Positions 17,014 through 24,947 of a stretch of 64,000 nucleotides of DNA are shown one piece after another. The notes under the pieces are model-generated. The model was not told where the DNA came from, searched no databases, and saw only the letters and a program-made list of their open reading frames with translations. Every line of letters starts with the position of its first letter. Positions within the stretch are counted from its first letter, which is position 1. A program made the translations under genes and the position numbers. Origin of the DNA: Paenibacillus chondroitinus NBRC 15376 (GTDB lineage: Bacteria; Bacillota; Bacilli; Paenibacillales; NBRC-103111); assembly GCF_004000765.1 (NCBI RefSeq), contig NZ_BILW01000004.1, positions 124,001 through 188,000 of the forward strand, in the 5' to 3' direction.

Positions 17014-19869
17014 ATGAAATTTGCAGTTTTGGATTTTGAAACGACAGGAAGTCAGCCTACGGATGAGATCATCCAAGTTGGACTGGTCATTATAGATCAA
17101 TTTCAAATTATCGACAGGTATACTTCTCTGGTTCATCCAGGGATGGGTATACCTTCTTCCATTACGACACTTACTGGCATTACGGATGAGATGGTTGCAG
17201 ATGCTCCCACGCTTGATCAAGTGATGTCGGATATGTTCCCACTCTTGTTTGATTGCGTGCTTGTGGCGCACCATGCGGCATTTGACGTTTCTTTTTTGCA
17301 AAGGGGACTGACCAAAACCGGGTACCCGCCATTCTCAGGCCGAGTACTGGATACGATGGATATGCTCCGCATATTATTCCCATCGATTTCCAGTCTTCAA
17401 TTGAGCATGGTAGCCGGTTTGTTTGGCATTGACCATGAACGGCCTCATCAGGCTGACAGCGACGCAGAGGTTACTGCTGAAATCTGGATCAGATGTCTGG
17501 AAAGGCTGATTGGACTGCCTCTCCTTACGGTCCAGCGGTTGCAGCATATTTTTGAGAATAGCTCCAGCGATTTGGGTTGGTTTTTGGACGAAATATGTTT
17601 ATATAAAGAATCGATTACGAGCATTGATACGGATACGAATCGTTATTTCCGCCAATTTACGCTGAATGTCACCGATTGGGGCGAAGAGGATGACATCCGC
17701 GGACCTTCGGATGAAGATGGATTAGGCGCCTCTTTCCAACAATTTCATCAAGGCTTGAAGCTGGCGCTTCAGCAGAAGTTTGAGATTTTCGAAGAGCGGG
17801 AATCGCAAGAGCAGATGATCTACGAAGTGGAGAAATCGCTGGAGAACGATCAACACTTGATGATTGAGGCCGGAACGGGCACAGGGAAATCGCTTGGGTA
17901 TTTGATACCAGCTCTTTATTATGGCATCAAATATGAGAAGAAAGTAGTTGTCTCCACGCACACGATTAACCTGCAAGAGCAGCTCAGAGAGCGGGATATT
18001 CCGCTGCTGAAAGAGATATTTCCAGTTCCTTTTAAGGCGGCAGTGCTCAAAGGAAGAAGTCACTATTTGTGCTTGCGCAAATTTGAGACGAAATTGACAA
18101 CGCGGGATTACGAGAATGGCAAAGAGGACCCGATCACAGCGGCACAAATGGTCGTTTGGCTGAGCGAAACGGAACATGGGGATGAAGAGGAAATCCATTT
18201 TGGGAATAAAGGCGCTCAATTCTGGTATTCGGTAGCCAGCGATACAGACTCGTGTCTAAACCGGATGTGCCCATGGTACAAAAAGTGCTTCTATCATCGC
18301 GCGCGTAATGACGCCAATACGGCTGATGTGATCATCACGAATCATTCCCTTCTATTTACCGATATGAAGGCGGAGAACCGCCTCCTGCCGGCTTACAAGC
18401 ACCTTGTGATTGATGAGGCACATCATTTCGAAGAAGTGGCGAGTAAACATCTTGGAATCGAGCTGCATTCCTCAGCGATGTATCATTCCTTGACCTGGCT
18501 TTACAAAGATAATCGGAGCGGGCAGCTGCCGATGCTGCGGTTCCGACTGCGGAAATCGGATGAGCAGCAAGAACGCGCAGCGGGATGGAGTCATACGATT
18601 GACGGCCTTTTCCCAAAAATCGTGCAAATCAAAGAGGATTGGGACCGGCTGAGCGAATCGCTTTATGAGCTGCTGTCGTCCAAAAGCGATCCGTCGCAAA
18701 CGGAGAATTCCTCGTATGTCCTGCGCATGAAGCCGGAGACATTGCCTGCTAATTGGCACGAGCTGCTGACAATGGAGGACAACATTTATCTGAACGCGAA
18801 TGATTTGCTTCGCACGCTTGATAAATTGTTAAGCGATGTGAAGGAGCATCAGGACGTGTTCGGGGTTCAAGGCTTAGTGACGGATCTTAACGGCACCGTG
18901 AAAGAGCTCTATGAGCATCGAGATGCCCTGCATTTCTTTATGAAAATGGCGGATGAAGGTTATGTCTACTGGATGGAAGCAGGGACGTACGCCAGGGCGA
19001 AGTCGCTTCAGCTGATCTCAGTACCGACGGACGTCAGCGGCTTGCTTCAGCAGCATTTCTTTGAGACAAAAGAAAGCATCATCATGACCTCGGCAACATT
19101 GTCCGTGAATAAATCCTTTCAATACTCCGCTGATCAATTGGGCCTAGTGATTCCGCAGGATGAAGAGAGCGGTAAGCTCAAAACGGTTCAATTGCCTTCT
19201 CCTTTTAACTATCGTGAGCAAGCTTTGGTTGTTATTCCAAGAGATTTTCCTACGATTAAGGGAGCTGGGGATCCCGTTTTCATTGCATCCCTCATTGAAT
19301 CCTTAAGTGAAGTCGCTATCGTGACCAAAGGTCGAATGCTGATCTTGTTCACATCCAATCGGATGCTCAAACAAATTTATGCCGGGATGAAAGACTACTT
19401 GAAAGCTTATGGGATTACTGTGCTTGGCCAAGGGGTAGACAGCGGCAATCGCAGTAAATTAACCCGAATGTTCCAGGATAACAAGATGTGCGTGCTGCTT
19501 GGCACGAGTTCATTTTGGGAAGGTGTAGACATTCCTGGAGATGCGCTAAGCTGCTTGGCCATTATCCGGCTGCCGTTCCAACCTCCGAATCATCCGCTCG
19601 TTGAGGCCAAATGCGAAAATATTAAGAAACGGAACGAGAACCCGTTTATGAAATTTTCTGTGCCGCAGGCGGTCATTCGATTTAAACAAGGCTTCGGCCG
19701 GTTAGTTAGACGTGCATCTGACAAAGGGATTGTGATCATCTACGATACGCGTGTCATCGAAACCTTCTATGGCAAGCACTTCCTCTACTCCCTGCCAGGA
19801 CCCAAAATCGAGCATATGACAACGGAACAAATGTTACCAAGGATTGAGCAGTGGATGGGGGAGGCGTAG
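17014..19869 (+). CDS. dinG: DinG-family ATP-dependent helicase with N-terminal exonuclease domain
   Basis: 951 residues. The ATG at 17014 gives MKFAVLDFETTG, matching the family start; a TTG at 16999 abuts the only nearby purine-rich site. Residues 1-170 form a DEDDh 3'-5' exonuclease (DFETTG, HHAAFDVSFL, HQADSDAEVT). Residues from about 245 form an XPD/DinG superfamily 2 helicase: Walker A EAGTGTGKSLGYL, DEAHHFEE, and motif VI QGFGRLVRR near the C-terminus. Four cysteines (SHYLCLRK and CLNRMCPWYKKC) are arranged like the 4Fe-4S site of XPD/DinG helicases. rex starts two bases downstream. Confidence 0.95.
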   Translation: MKFAVLDFETTGSQPTDEIIQVGLVIIDQFQIIDRYTSLVHPGMGIPSSITTLTGITDEMVADAPTLDQVMSDMFPLLFDCVLVAHHAAFDVSFLQRGLTKTGYPPFSGRVLDTMDMLRILFPSISSLQLSMVAGLFGIDHERPHQADSDAEVTAEIWIRCLERLIGLPLLTVQRLQHIFENSSSDLGWFLDEICLYKESITSIDTDTNRYFRQFTLNVTDWGEEDDIRGPSDEDGLGASFQQFHQGLKLALQQKFEIFEERESQEQMIYEVEKSLENDQHLMIEAGTGTGKSLGYLIPALYYGIKYEKKVVVSTHTINLQEQLRERDIPLLKEIFPVPFKAAVLKGRSHYLCLRKFETKLTTRDYENGKEDPITAAQMVVWLSETEHGDEEEIHFGNKGAQFWYSVASDTDSCLNRMCPWYKKCFYHRARNDANTADVIITNHSLLFTDMKAENRLLPAYKHLVIDEAHHFEEVASKHLGIELHSSAMYHSLTWLYKDNRSGQLPMLRFRLRKSDEQQERAAGWSHTIDGLFPKIVQIKEDWDRLSESLYELLSSKSDPSQTENSSYVLRMKPETLPANWHELLTMEDNIYLNANDLLRTLDKLLSDVKEHQDVFGVQGLVTDLNGTVKELYEHRDALHFFMKMADEGYVYWMEAGTYARAKSLQLISVPTDVSGLLQQHFFETKESIIMTSATLSVNKSFQYSADQLGLVIPQDEESGKLKTVQLPSPFNYREQALVVIPRDFPTIKGAGDPVFIASLIESLSEVAIVTKGRMLILFTSNRMLKQIYAGMKDYLKAYGITVLGQGVDSGNRSKLTRMFQDNKMCVLLGTSSFWEGVDIPGDALSCLAIIRLPFQPPNHPLVEAKCENIKKRNENPFMKFSVPQAVIRFKQGFGRLVRRASDKGIVIIYDTRVIETFYGKHFLYSLPGPKIEHMTTEQMLPRIEQWMGEA

Positions 19870-19871
19870 AA

Positions 19872-20492
19872 ATGAAATCACAAAAAATATCGGAAGCAGT
19901 TGTTCGCAGGCTGCCCATCTATCTACGGTTCCTGAACGAGCTTGCCATGAAAAATGTCGCAACGGTATCTTCGCAGGATTTGGGTCAAAAACTTGATCTG
20001 AATCCGGCCCAGATTCGTAAAGATTTGGCCTATTTCGGCGAGTTCGGTAAAAAAGGCATCGGATACGATATTGCTTATTTGATCGAAAAAATAAGACAGA
20101 TCCTCAAGCTGGACCGCCATATCCAGGTGGCTCTTGTCGGAGCGGGGAATCTTGGCCGCGCATTATGCAATTATAATACTTATCTGCGAAACGATATGAA
20201 AATTGTCGCTGTTTTTGATGCGATGCCCTCCAAAGCCGGAGAGACGATTAATAATTTGACGGTTCAACCGATGGGGGAAATGAAGGCTGTTCTATCGGAG
20301 TTAGGCGTACGTATCGGGATTATAACGGTACCTGCGAGCGAAGCTCAAAATGTGGCCAATCAATTTGTTGCTTGCGGCATTGAAGCTATTCTGAACTTTG
20401 CGCCGGTCATTATTAAGGTTCCTCCGGAAGTTCGCGTGCATTATGCGGATTTTACAACGGAGCTGCAAAGTTTGGCGTACTATTTAGACTAA
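19872..20492 (+). CDS. rex: Redox-sensing transcriptional repressor Rex
   Basis: Senses the NADH/NAD+ ratio and represses respiratory and fermentation genes. The ATG at 19872 follows ggggagg, which lies in the last codons of dinG. 206 residues: N-terminal winged helix (RLPIYLRFLNEL, LDLNPAQIRKDLAYFGEFG), a Rossmann domain with VALVGAGNLGRAL (about residues 83-95), and the C-terminal domain-swap helix ending LQSLAYYLD. Plausible targets in this window would be hbd-ackA and the qcr genes, but I could not find a convincing Rex operator. Confidence 0.96.
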   Translation: MKSQKISEAVVRRLPIYLRFLNELAMKNVATVSSQDLGQKLDLNPAQIRKDLAYFGEFGKKGIGYDIAYLIEKIRQILKLDRHIQVALVGAGNLGRALCNYNTYLRNDMKIVAVFDAMPSKAGETINNLTVQPMGEMKAVLSELGVRIGIITVPASEAQNVANQFVACGIEAILNFAPVIIKVPPEVRVHYADFTTELQSLAYYLD

Positions 20493-20500
20493 GAAATAAA

Positions 20501-20530
20501 AAAAACCGTCAGTATTCCCTGACGGTTTTT
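20501..20530. terminator. Bidirectional terminator between rex and pit
   Basis: Perfect 12-base inverted repeat AAAAACCGTCAG / CTGACGGTTTTT with a six-base loop. Confidence 0.92.
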
Positions 20531-20536
20531 CTGTAT

Positions 20537-21538
20537 TTAGAAGATCAATCTGAAAATAAGGAAGTATATGGAGTATGCGAGCGCAATGCTGATCGGTATG
20601 GTAATGACCCAAGTAATCAACATGCGGCTGACGGTTCCCCATTGAACTTCATGGAAACGCATGACACTGCCTGTCCCAATAATCGCGGAGGAAATAACAT
20701 GTGTTGTGGATAATGGTTTTCCGATATGGGTGGAGAATTGAATGACAAGTGACGATGTGAGATCGGATGCGAATCCGTTAATCGGCTCGATTTTGACAAT
20801 TTTCCCGGATACGGTCTTGATGATTTTCCAGCCACCGATCGAAGTTCCCAGACCCATTGCTAGTGCCGCTGAAATTTTAACCCAAAGCGGAACGTCCAGC
20901 GTCGTTTGAACATCGGCTGCGACCAGACCGAATACGATAATGCCCATCGCTTTCTGTGCGTCGTTACCGCCATGCGAGTAGGAGAGCAACCCGGCAGAAA
21001 TAATCTGCAAAGTCCTGAAAACGCGATTAAGCTTGGATCTGGACGTATTGCCGGACCAAATGACGATGTACTTGATTAAAAGCATAATGAGGTAACCAAG
21101 GGCAAAGGCAATGATCGGCGAAAGAATCAATATGATAATGATTTGCGTAAAACCGCTCCAATTAACCGCGTTCACACCGGCACCGGCGATCACTGCACCG
21201 GCAAGGGCTCCGAGCAGGGTGTGGGAAGAAGAGGAGGGAATCGCAAGATACCATGTCAGTAGGTTCCATATAATCGCCGCGAGCAGGGCTGCGATTACGA
21301 TTTCAACGCCATTGGCAATTTGGGCAGGGTTTGCGATGCTGCCTCCTACCGTTTTGGCAACTTTGGAGGATACCATCGCACCAACAAAGTTTAACGTCGC
21401 TGCCATGGCGATAGCTACCCGCGGACTGAGGGCGCGCGTAGAAATGGATGTGGCAATCGCATTGGCTGTATCGTGAAATCCATTGATGAAATCAAAAAGT
21501 AAGGCTAGTACAACAATTACGATCAAATAAGTTAACAT
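20537..21538 (-). CDS. pit: Inorganic phosphate transporter, Pit family
   Basis: Low-affinity phosphate (metal-phosphate) symporter in the membrane. 333 residues from ATG 21538 behind taggaggaaatc. The two signature repeats are visible: DFINGFHDTANAIATSISTR near the N-terminus and SYSHGGNDAQKAMGI near residue 195, with about nine or ten membrane helices. It follows the DUF47 gene by 62 bases on the same strand, the usual accessory-transporter pair. Confidence 0.95.
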   Translation of the reverse strand: MLTYLIVIVVLALLFDFINGFHDTANAIATSISTRALSPRVAIAMAATLNFVGAMVSSKVAKTVGGSIANPAQIANGVEIVIAALLAAIIWNLLTWYLAIPSSSSHTLLGALAGAVIAGAGVNAVNWSGFTQIIIILILSPIIAFALGYLIMLLIKYIVIWSGNTSRSKLNRVFRTLQIISAGLLSYSHGGNDAQKAMGIIVFGLVAADVQTTLDVPLWVKISAALAMGLGTSIGGWKIIKTVSGKIVKIEPINGFASDLTSSLVIQFSTHIGKPLSTTHVISSAIIGTGSVMRFHEVQWGTVSRMLITWVITIPISIALAYSIYFLIFRLIF

Positions 21539-21600
21539 GATTTCCTCCTAAGAGCTTTCCATTCGGAAAACTATCTTCGTACACATAGACCGGTTGAGTC

Positions 21601-22227
21601 TTATGAATAACGAAGTACTACGCTATCTAGGATATTGGCTACGTCTTCACAAGCGTCCGTTGTTTCTTCCAAGCGCTCATAGATCTCTTTTAGCTTAAAG
21701 TCTTCGTATACATCTTTGCGCGTGATGAAAATTTGACGGATTCCTTCACGCATCAAGCGATCGCCGTCATTCTCAAGCGAGTTAATGGCAACTGTATGTT
21801 CAGGAATTTGCATATATTTTTTCTTCGCAAGCAATTTGAATGCATCAAGCATATGTTGGCAGGAATCCACGATGACAGCCGAGAAGTCTTTCATATATGT
21901 ATCCGTATGCGAGACGTTCAAATAGTCGAAACGAGCGATTGTAGCTTCAATACCATCCGTGACATCATCCACTTTGGAGGCAAGAACCATGATGTCCTCA
22001 CGATCGATCGGTGTAATGAACACTTTATTGAGTCCTTTGAAAATTTCGTGAGTGATGGAGTCTCCAGCATGTTCAAGATCGTGAATGGACTGAACGTAGT
22101 CTATAGGGGATTTGTCACCCATCATGGCTGTGCGGAACAGCTGTGCAGTTTGCAGTGCGTTTTCTGCAGCGCGGATGAGCAATTGCAAGAAATCGACTTC
22201 GTTCTTTTTTGTGAATAACGTGGTCAT
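21601..22227 (-). CDS. DUF47 (PhoU-like) phosphate transport accessory protein
   Basis: 208 residues from ATG 22227 behind taggaggcat. All-helical PhoU-like protein with repeated acidic E/D-x-x-x-D pairs: HDLEHAGDSITHEIF, KVDDVTDGIEATI, NSLENDGDRLMREGI, and RLEETTDACEDVA, which can bind metals. DUF47 proteins commonly precede pit genes and are thought to modulate Pit transport. First gene of the DUF47-pit unit. Confidence 0.92.
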   Translation of the reverse strand: MTTLFTKKNEVDFLQLLIRAAENALQTAQLFRTAMMGDKSPIDYVQSIHDLEHAGDSITHEIFKGLNKVFITPIDREDIMVLASKVDDVTDGIEATIARFDYLNVSHTDTYMKDFSAVIVDSCQHMLDAFKLLAKKKYMQIPEHTVAINSLENDGDRLMREGIRQIFITRKDVYEDFKLKEIYERLEETTDACEDVANILDSVVLRYS

Positions 22228-22364
22228 AAATGCCTCCTAGTATTTACTATATGTACAAGATTTTGATCGAATTTATAAGATAAACAGACCAACTTGTTGA
22301 AAAAACTCACAAAATTAAAAATATCATAACAATTGGACCTAAAGCAACGAAAATTCCGTGACAT

Positions 22365-22381
22365 TTTACAATTTCTTAACA
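22365..22381. promoter_or_regulatory. Possible PhoP-box-like direct repeat
   Basis: TTTACA (22365-22370) and TTAACA (22376-22381) are spaced 11 bases start to start, as in Bacillus PhoP boxes, in the gap between the DUF47-pit operon and mtaD. Only two repeats fit, so this is suggestive only. Confidence 0.3.
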
Positions 22382-22393
22382 TTGTACACTTCC

Positions 22394-22422
22394 TTGATTT
22401 TACAAGCCTTAAGATGTAAAGT
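22394..22422 (+). promoter_or_regulatory. Candidate promoter for mtaD
   Basis: TTGATT (22394-22399), 17-base spacer, TAAAGT (22417-22422), 50 bases ahead of the mtaD start. Confidence 0.35.
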
Positions 22423-22471
22423 TTATAAAGCGGTGTTTAACTTAGAATGAGCATAGAGAGGGTTTTTTAGT

Positions 22472-23767
22472 ATGAAAAAAACATTAATTATGAACGGTCA
22501 TTTTATTTCTACGATTGAAGGAAAATCATCAATCAAAGGCTGCATGGTCATAGAAGGCGATCTGATTACATATATCGGTGAACAAATTCCTGAACCCAAG
22601 GAAAACTACGACGAAATCATCGACGGTACGAATAAATTGTACATGCCCGGCTTAGTCAATACGCATGGTCATGCCGCGATGTCATTGCTGAGAGGTTACG
22701 GTGACGATCTAGCCCTGCAAATTTGGCTGGAAGAGAAAATGTGGCCGATGGAAGCGAAATTTACCGCCCAAGATGTGAAATGGGGGACGAGTCTGTCCAT
22801 TTTGGAAATGATGAAGGGCGGGACTACGACTTTTGTCGATATGTACGACCATATGAATGAAGTGGCGAAGGCTGTCGAGACATCAGGCATGCGCGGCGTT
22901 CTTGCTCGCGGTGTGATCGGACTGTGCCCGGTTGATGTACAGACGGCTAAGCTGCAAGAAGCCACTGAGTTTGCAAAAACATGGCATGGTGCTGCAAATG
23001 GACGTATCACGACGATGATGTCTCCTCATGCGCCTTACACATGTCCTCCGGATTATATTGAACGAATCGTTCAGGCTGCTCACGATTTGAATTTGCCGAT
23101 CCATACTCATATGTCGGAAACAAGCCGTGAAGTGCAAGGAAATGTAGATCAATACGGACTGCGTCCTGTTGCCCATCTGGAGAAGATCGGCGTATTCAGC
23201 CGACCAACGCTTGTAGCCCATGGCGTCCATTTAACGGATGAAGAAATCAATGTTCTCAAACAATATGATGTCCGTGTTTCTCATAATCCGGGAAGCAATC
23301 TGAAGCTTGCTTCCGGCGTAGCACGCGTGCCTGAATTGCTTCGTGCCGGGGTGAAGGTTTCACTTGGTACGGACGGCGCAGCTTCAAATAACAATTTGGA
23401 TATGTTTGAAGAAATGAGACTCGCCGCGCTGATTCACAAAGGCGTTTCTGGTGACCCGTTGGCTGTCCCCGCTGCTGAAGCATTGATGCTAGGTACGAAG
23501 ATGGGGGCCGAATCCATTTGGTTGGATAACGTAGGACTACTGCAGCCAGGCATGAAAGCGGACTTTATCGCGCTGGACATCGATCAGCCTCATTTCCTGC
23601 CAAAAACAGATTTTGTTTCTCATGTTGTCTATTCCGCTTGTGCCAAAGATGTCGTCGATGTCTGTGTGGACGGCAATTGGCTTGTCCGCAAAGGGGAATG
23701 TTTAACGATGGATGAAGAAAAAATCAAGCGAGAATTTGAATTGTGTTTTGACCGATTAATTGGTTAA
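22472..23767 (+). CDS. mtaD: 5-methylthioadenosine/S-adenosylhomocysteine deaminase
   Basis: Amidohydrolase of the TrzN/MtaD group, 431 residues from ATG 22472 behind gagagg. It deaminates MTA or SAH to the inosine forms. The metal-site motifs are present: PGLVNTHGHAAMSLLRG, MSPHAPYTCP, HTHMSETSREV, LVAHGVHL, SHNPGSNLKLASG and GTDGAASNNNLD. It stands alone between the pit operon and ypmB. Substrate range in this group is broad and cannot be settled from sequence, but other methionine-salvage genes lie 9-18 kb downstream. Confidence 0.88.
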   Translation: MKKTLIMNGHFISTIEGKSSIKGCMVIEGDLITYIGEQIPEPKENYDEIIDGTNKLYMPGLVNTHGHAAMSLLRGYGDDLALQIWLEEKMWPMEAKFTAQDVKWGTSLSILEMMKGGTTTFVDMYDHMNEVAKAVETSGMRGVLARGVIGLCPVDVQTAKLQEATEFAKTWHGAANGRITTMMSPHAPYTCPPDYIERIVQAAHDLNLPIHTHMSETSREVQGNVDQYGLRPVAHLEKIGVFSRPTLVAHGVHLTDEEINVLKQYDVRVSHNPGSNLKLASGVARVPELLRAGVKVSLGTDGAASNNNLDMFEEMRLAALIHKGVSGDPLAVPAAEALMLGTKMGAESIWLDNVGLLQPGMKADFIALDIDQPHFLPKTDFVSHVVYSACAKDVVDVCVDGNWLVRKGECLTMDEEKIKREFELCFDRLIG

Positions 23768-23807
23768 AAAGGTGCCGGCAATTTGGTTGGGGAGGTGAGC
23801 GGCGCTG

Positions 23808-24302
23808 ATGGGTGCAAAGCGAACGAGAATTATTACTTTTGGCGTGTTTATTGTATTGACGCTTGGCGTCGTACTCAGCCGCTTCTACTTAAATGTGCAG
23901 AAGGATCATTGGGATAACAAACGCATGGCGGTAGAGACTGCTTTTGAGAAAAGCATCATGACGAAAGCGGCCAAAGTGGATTTCTTTTATGGAGATGAGC
24001 CTTTTCGGATCGTTTATGGCGAAGATAAGCTCGGCCAAGGTGTCATTGTATGGGTCTCTGATAAGGACGTTCATACAGAGATGGCTTCTGAAGGCTTCAC
24101 GGAAGCCCAAATTCGAGATACGGTTATGAAGAAAAATCCGGGTGTGGAGATTGAGCGTATCATGCCGGGGATGCTTGGCCAGGAGTACGTTTGGGAAGTT
24201 TTTTATAAAAAGACAGACGATAGCGGTACAAGATATTATTATGATTATTATAAATTCAAAGATGGACTTTATTTAGATACGTACAGACTCAGCCTGCAAT
24301 AG
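23808..24302 (+). CDS. ypmB: DUF5590 membrane-anchored protein, YpmB-like
   Basis: 164 residues from ATG 23808 behind gggaggtga. One N-terminal membrane segment (about residues 7-27) and a small extracytoplasmic domain with an acidic and aromatic tail (RYYYDYYKFKDG). In Bacillus ypmB lies between dinG and aspB-asnS, consistent with its place here. Function unknown. Its stop lies within its own terminator hairpin. Confidence 0.8.
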   Translation: MGAKRTRIITFGVFIVLTLGVVLSRFYLNVQKDHWDNKRMAVETAFEKSIMTKAAKVDFFYGDEPFRIVYGEDKLGQGVIVWVSDKDVHTEMASEGFTEAQIRDTVMKKNPGVEIERIMPGMLGQEYVWEVFYKKTDDSGTRYYYDYYKFKDGLYLDTYRLSLQ

Positions 24303-24315
24303 GCTGAGTTTTTTT
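24287..24315 (+). terminator. Terminator overlapping the ypmB stop
   Basis: ACTCAGCCT / AGGCTGAGT (24287-24295, 24301-24309) with a five-base loop, then seven T. The stop codon TAG falls at the base of the 3' arm. Confidence 0.9.
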
Positions 24316-24416
24316 GTTTCCACTCATTTCATAAGGTCACAGTATATATCGCATGATATACTACTCGTATGGAATTGAACGCAACCTAATATATCGAGAA
24401 AGGGGGACGTTGACTG

Positions 24417-24947
24417 ATGAAGCTACGTCTCTTACCTGTTGTACTGAGTGTAATTATTTCTGCCGGCGTATTATTCGGAGGCTGGTTCGCGTATACAAGT
24501 TTCGCTATGGAAAACCCATTATCAGATATCATCAGTAAAGTTCCCGGTGTGACAAGTTCAACGATGAAATTGGACAAAGATCGTGTTGATATAGAAGTTA
24601 GTTTACAAGCGGATGCGAATTTAAGAACGGTTGTTGAGCGGATTAACAAAGATGGCGCATCGATTATTGGCAAACGTACAGTAAATATTCAAATTAAAGA
24701 TAATCCGTCCGAAAAGCTTAATGAATGGTGGTCCAAAGCTTTATTTGAAGTCGCTCAAGCCATGGAAACCAAGCATTATGCAGATATTCCGACGACCCTT
24801 CAAAAGTATGCGTCTGACATACCTAACATGAAAGTTGAAAGTGAAATGGATCAAACTTATGTTTATATTCGTCTGACAGATGGCGATGCCACAAAATTCA
24901 TTATGCTTCCTAGATCCACGCAGATGGGAGTGTGGCCGAATGAGTAA
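24417..24947 (+). CDS. Unknown membrane-anchored protein paired with a short FtsH-like protease
   Basis: 176 residues from ATG 24417 after gaaaggggg. A hydrophobic N-terminus (about residues 5-25) is a signal or single membrane anchor. The rest (about 150 residues) is predicted extracytoplasmic, with an alpha/beta part (SDIISKVPGVTSSTMKLD, VERINKDGASIIGKRTVNI) and a helical part (KLNEWWSKALFEVAQAMETK). I do not recognise a domain and see no similarity by eye to FtsH_ext. Its last eight bases overlap the start of the FtsH-like gene, so the two are cotranscribed and probably translationally coupled. Function unknown. Confidence 0.8.
   Translation: MKLRLLPVVLSVIISAGVLFGGWFAYTSFAMENPLSDIISKVPGVTSSTMKLDKDRVDIEVSLQADANLRTVVERINKDGASIIGKRTVNIQIKDNPSEKLNEWWSKALFEVAQAMETKHYADIPTTLQKYASDIPNMKVESEMDQTYVYIRLTDGDATKFIMLPRSTQMGVWPNE

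Noticed and set aside
24417-24947. Reading the unknown protein as a detached FtsH_ext domain
   Set aside because: No visible similarity to FtsH_ext motifs; kept only as a hypothesis of functional complementation.
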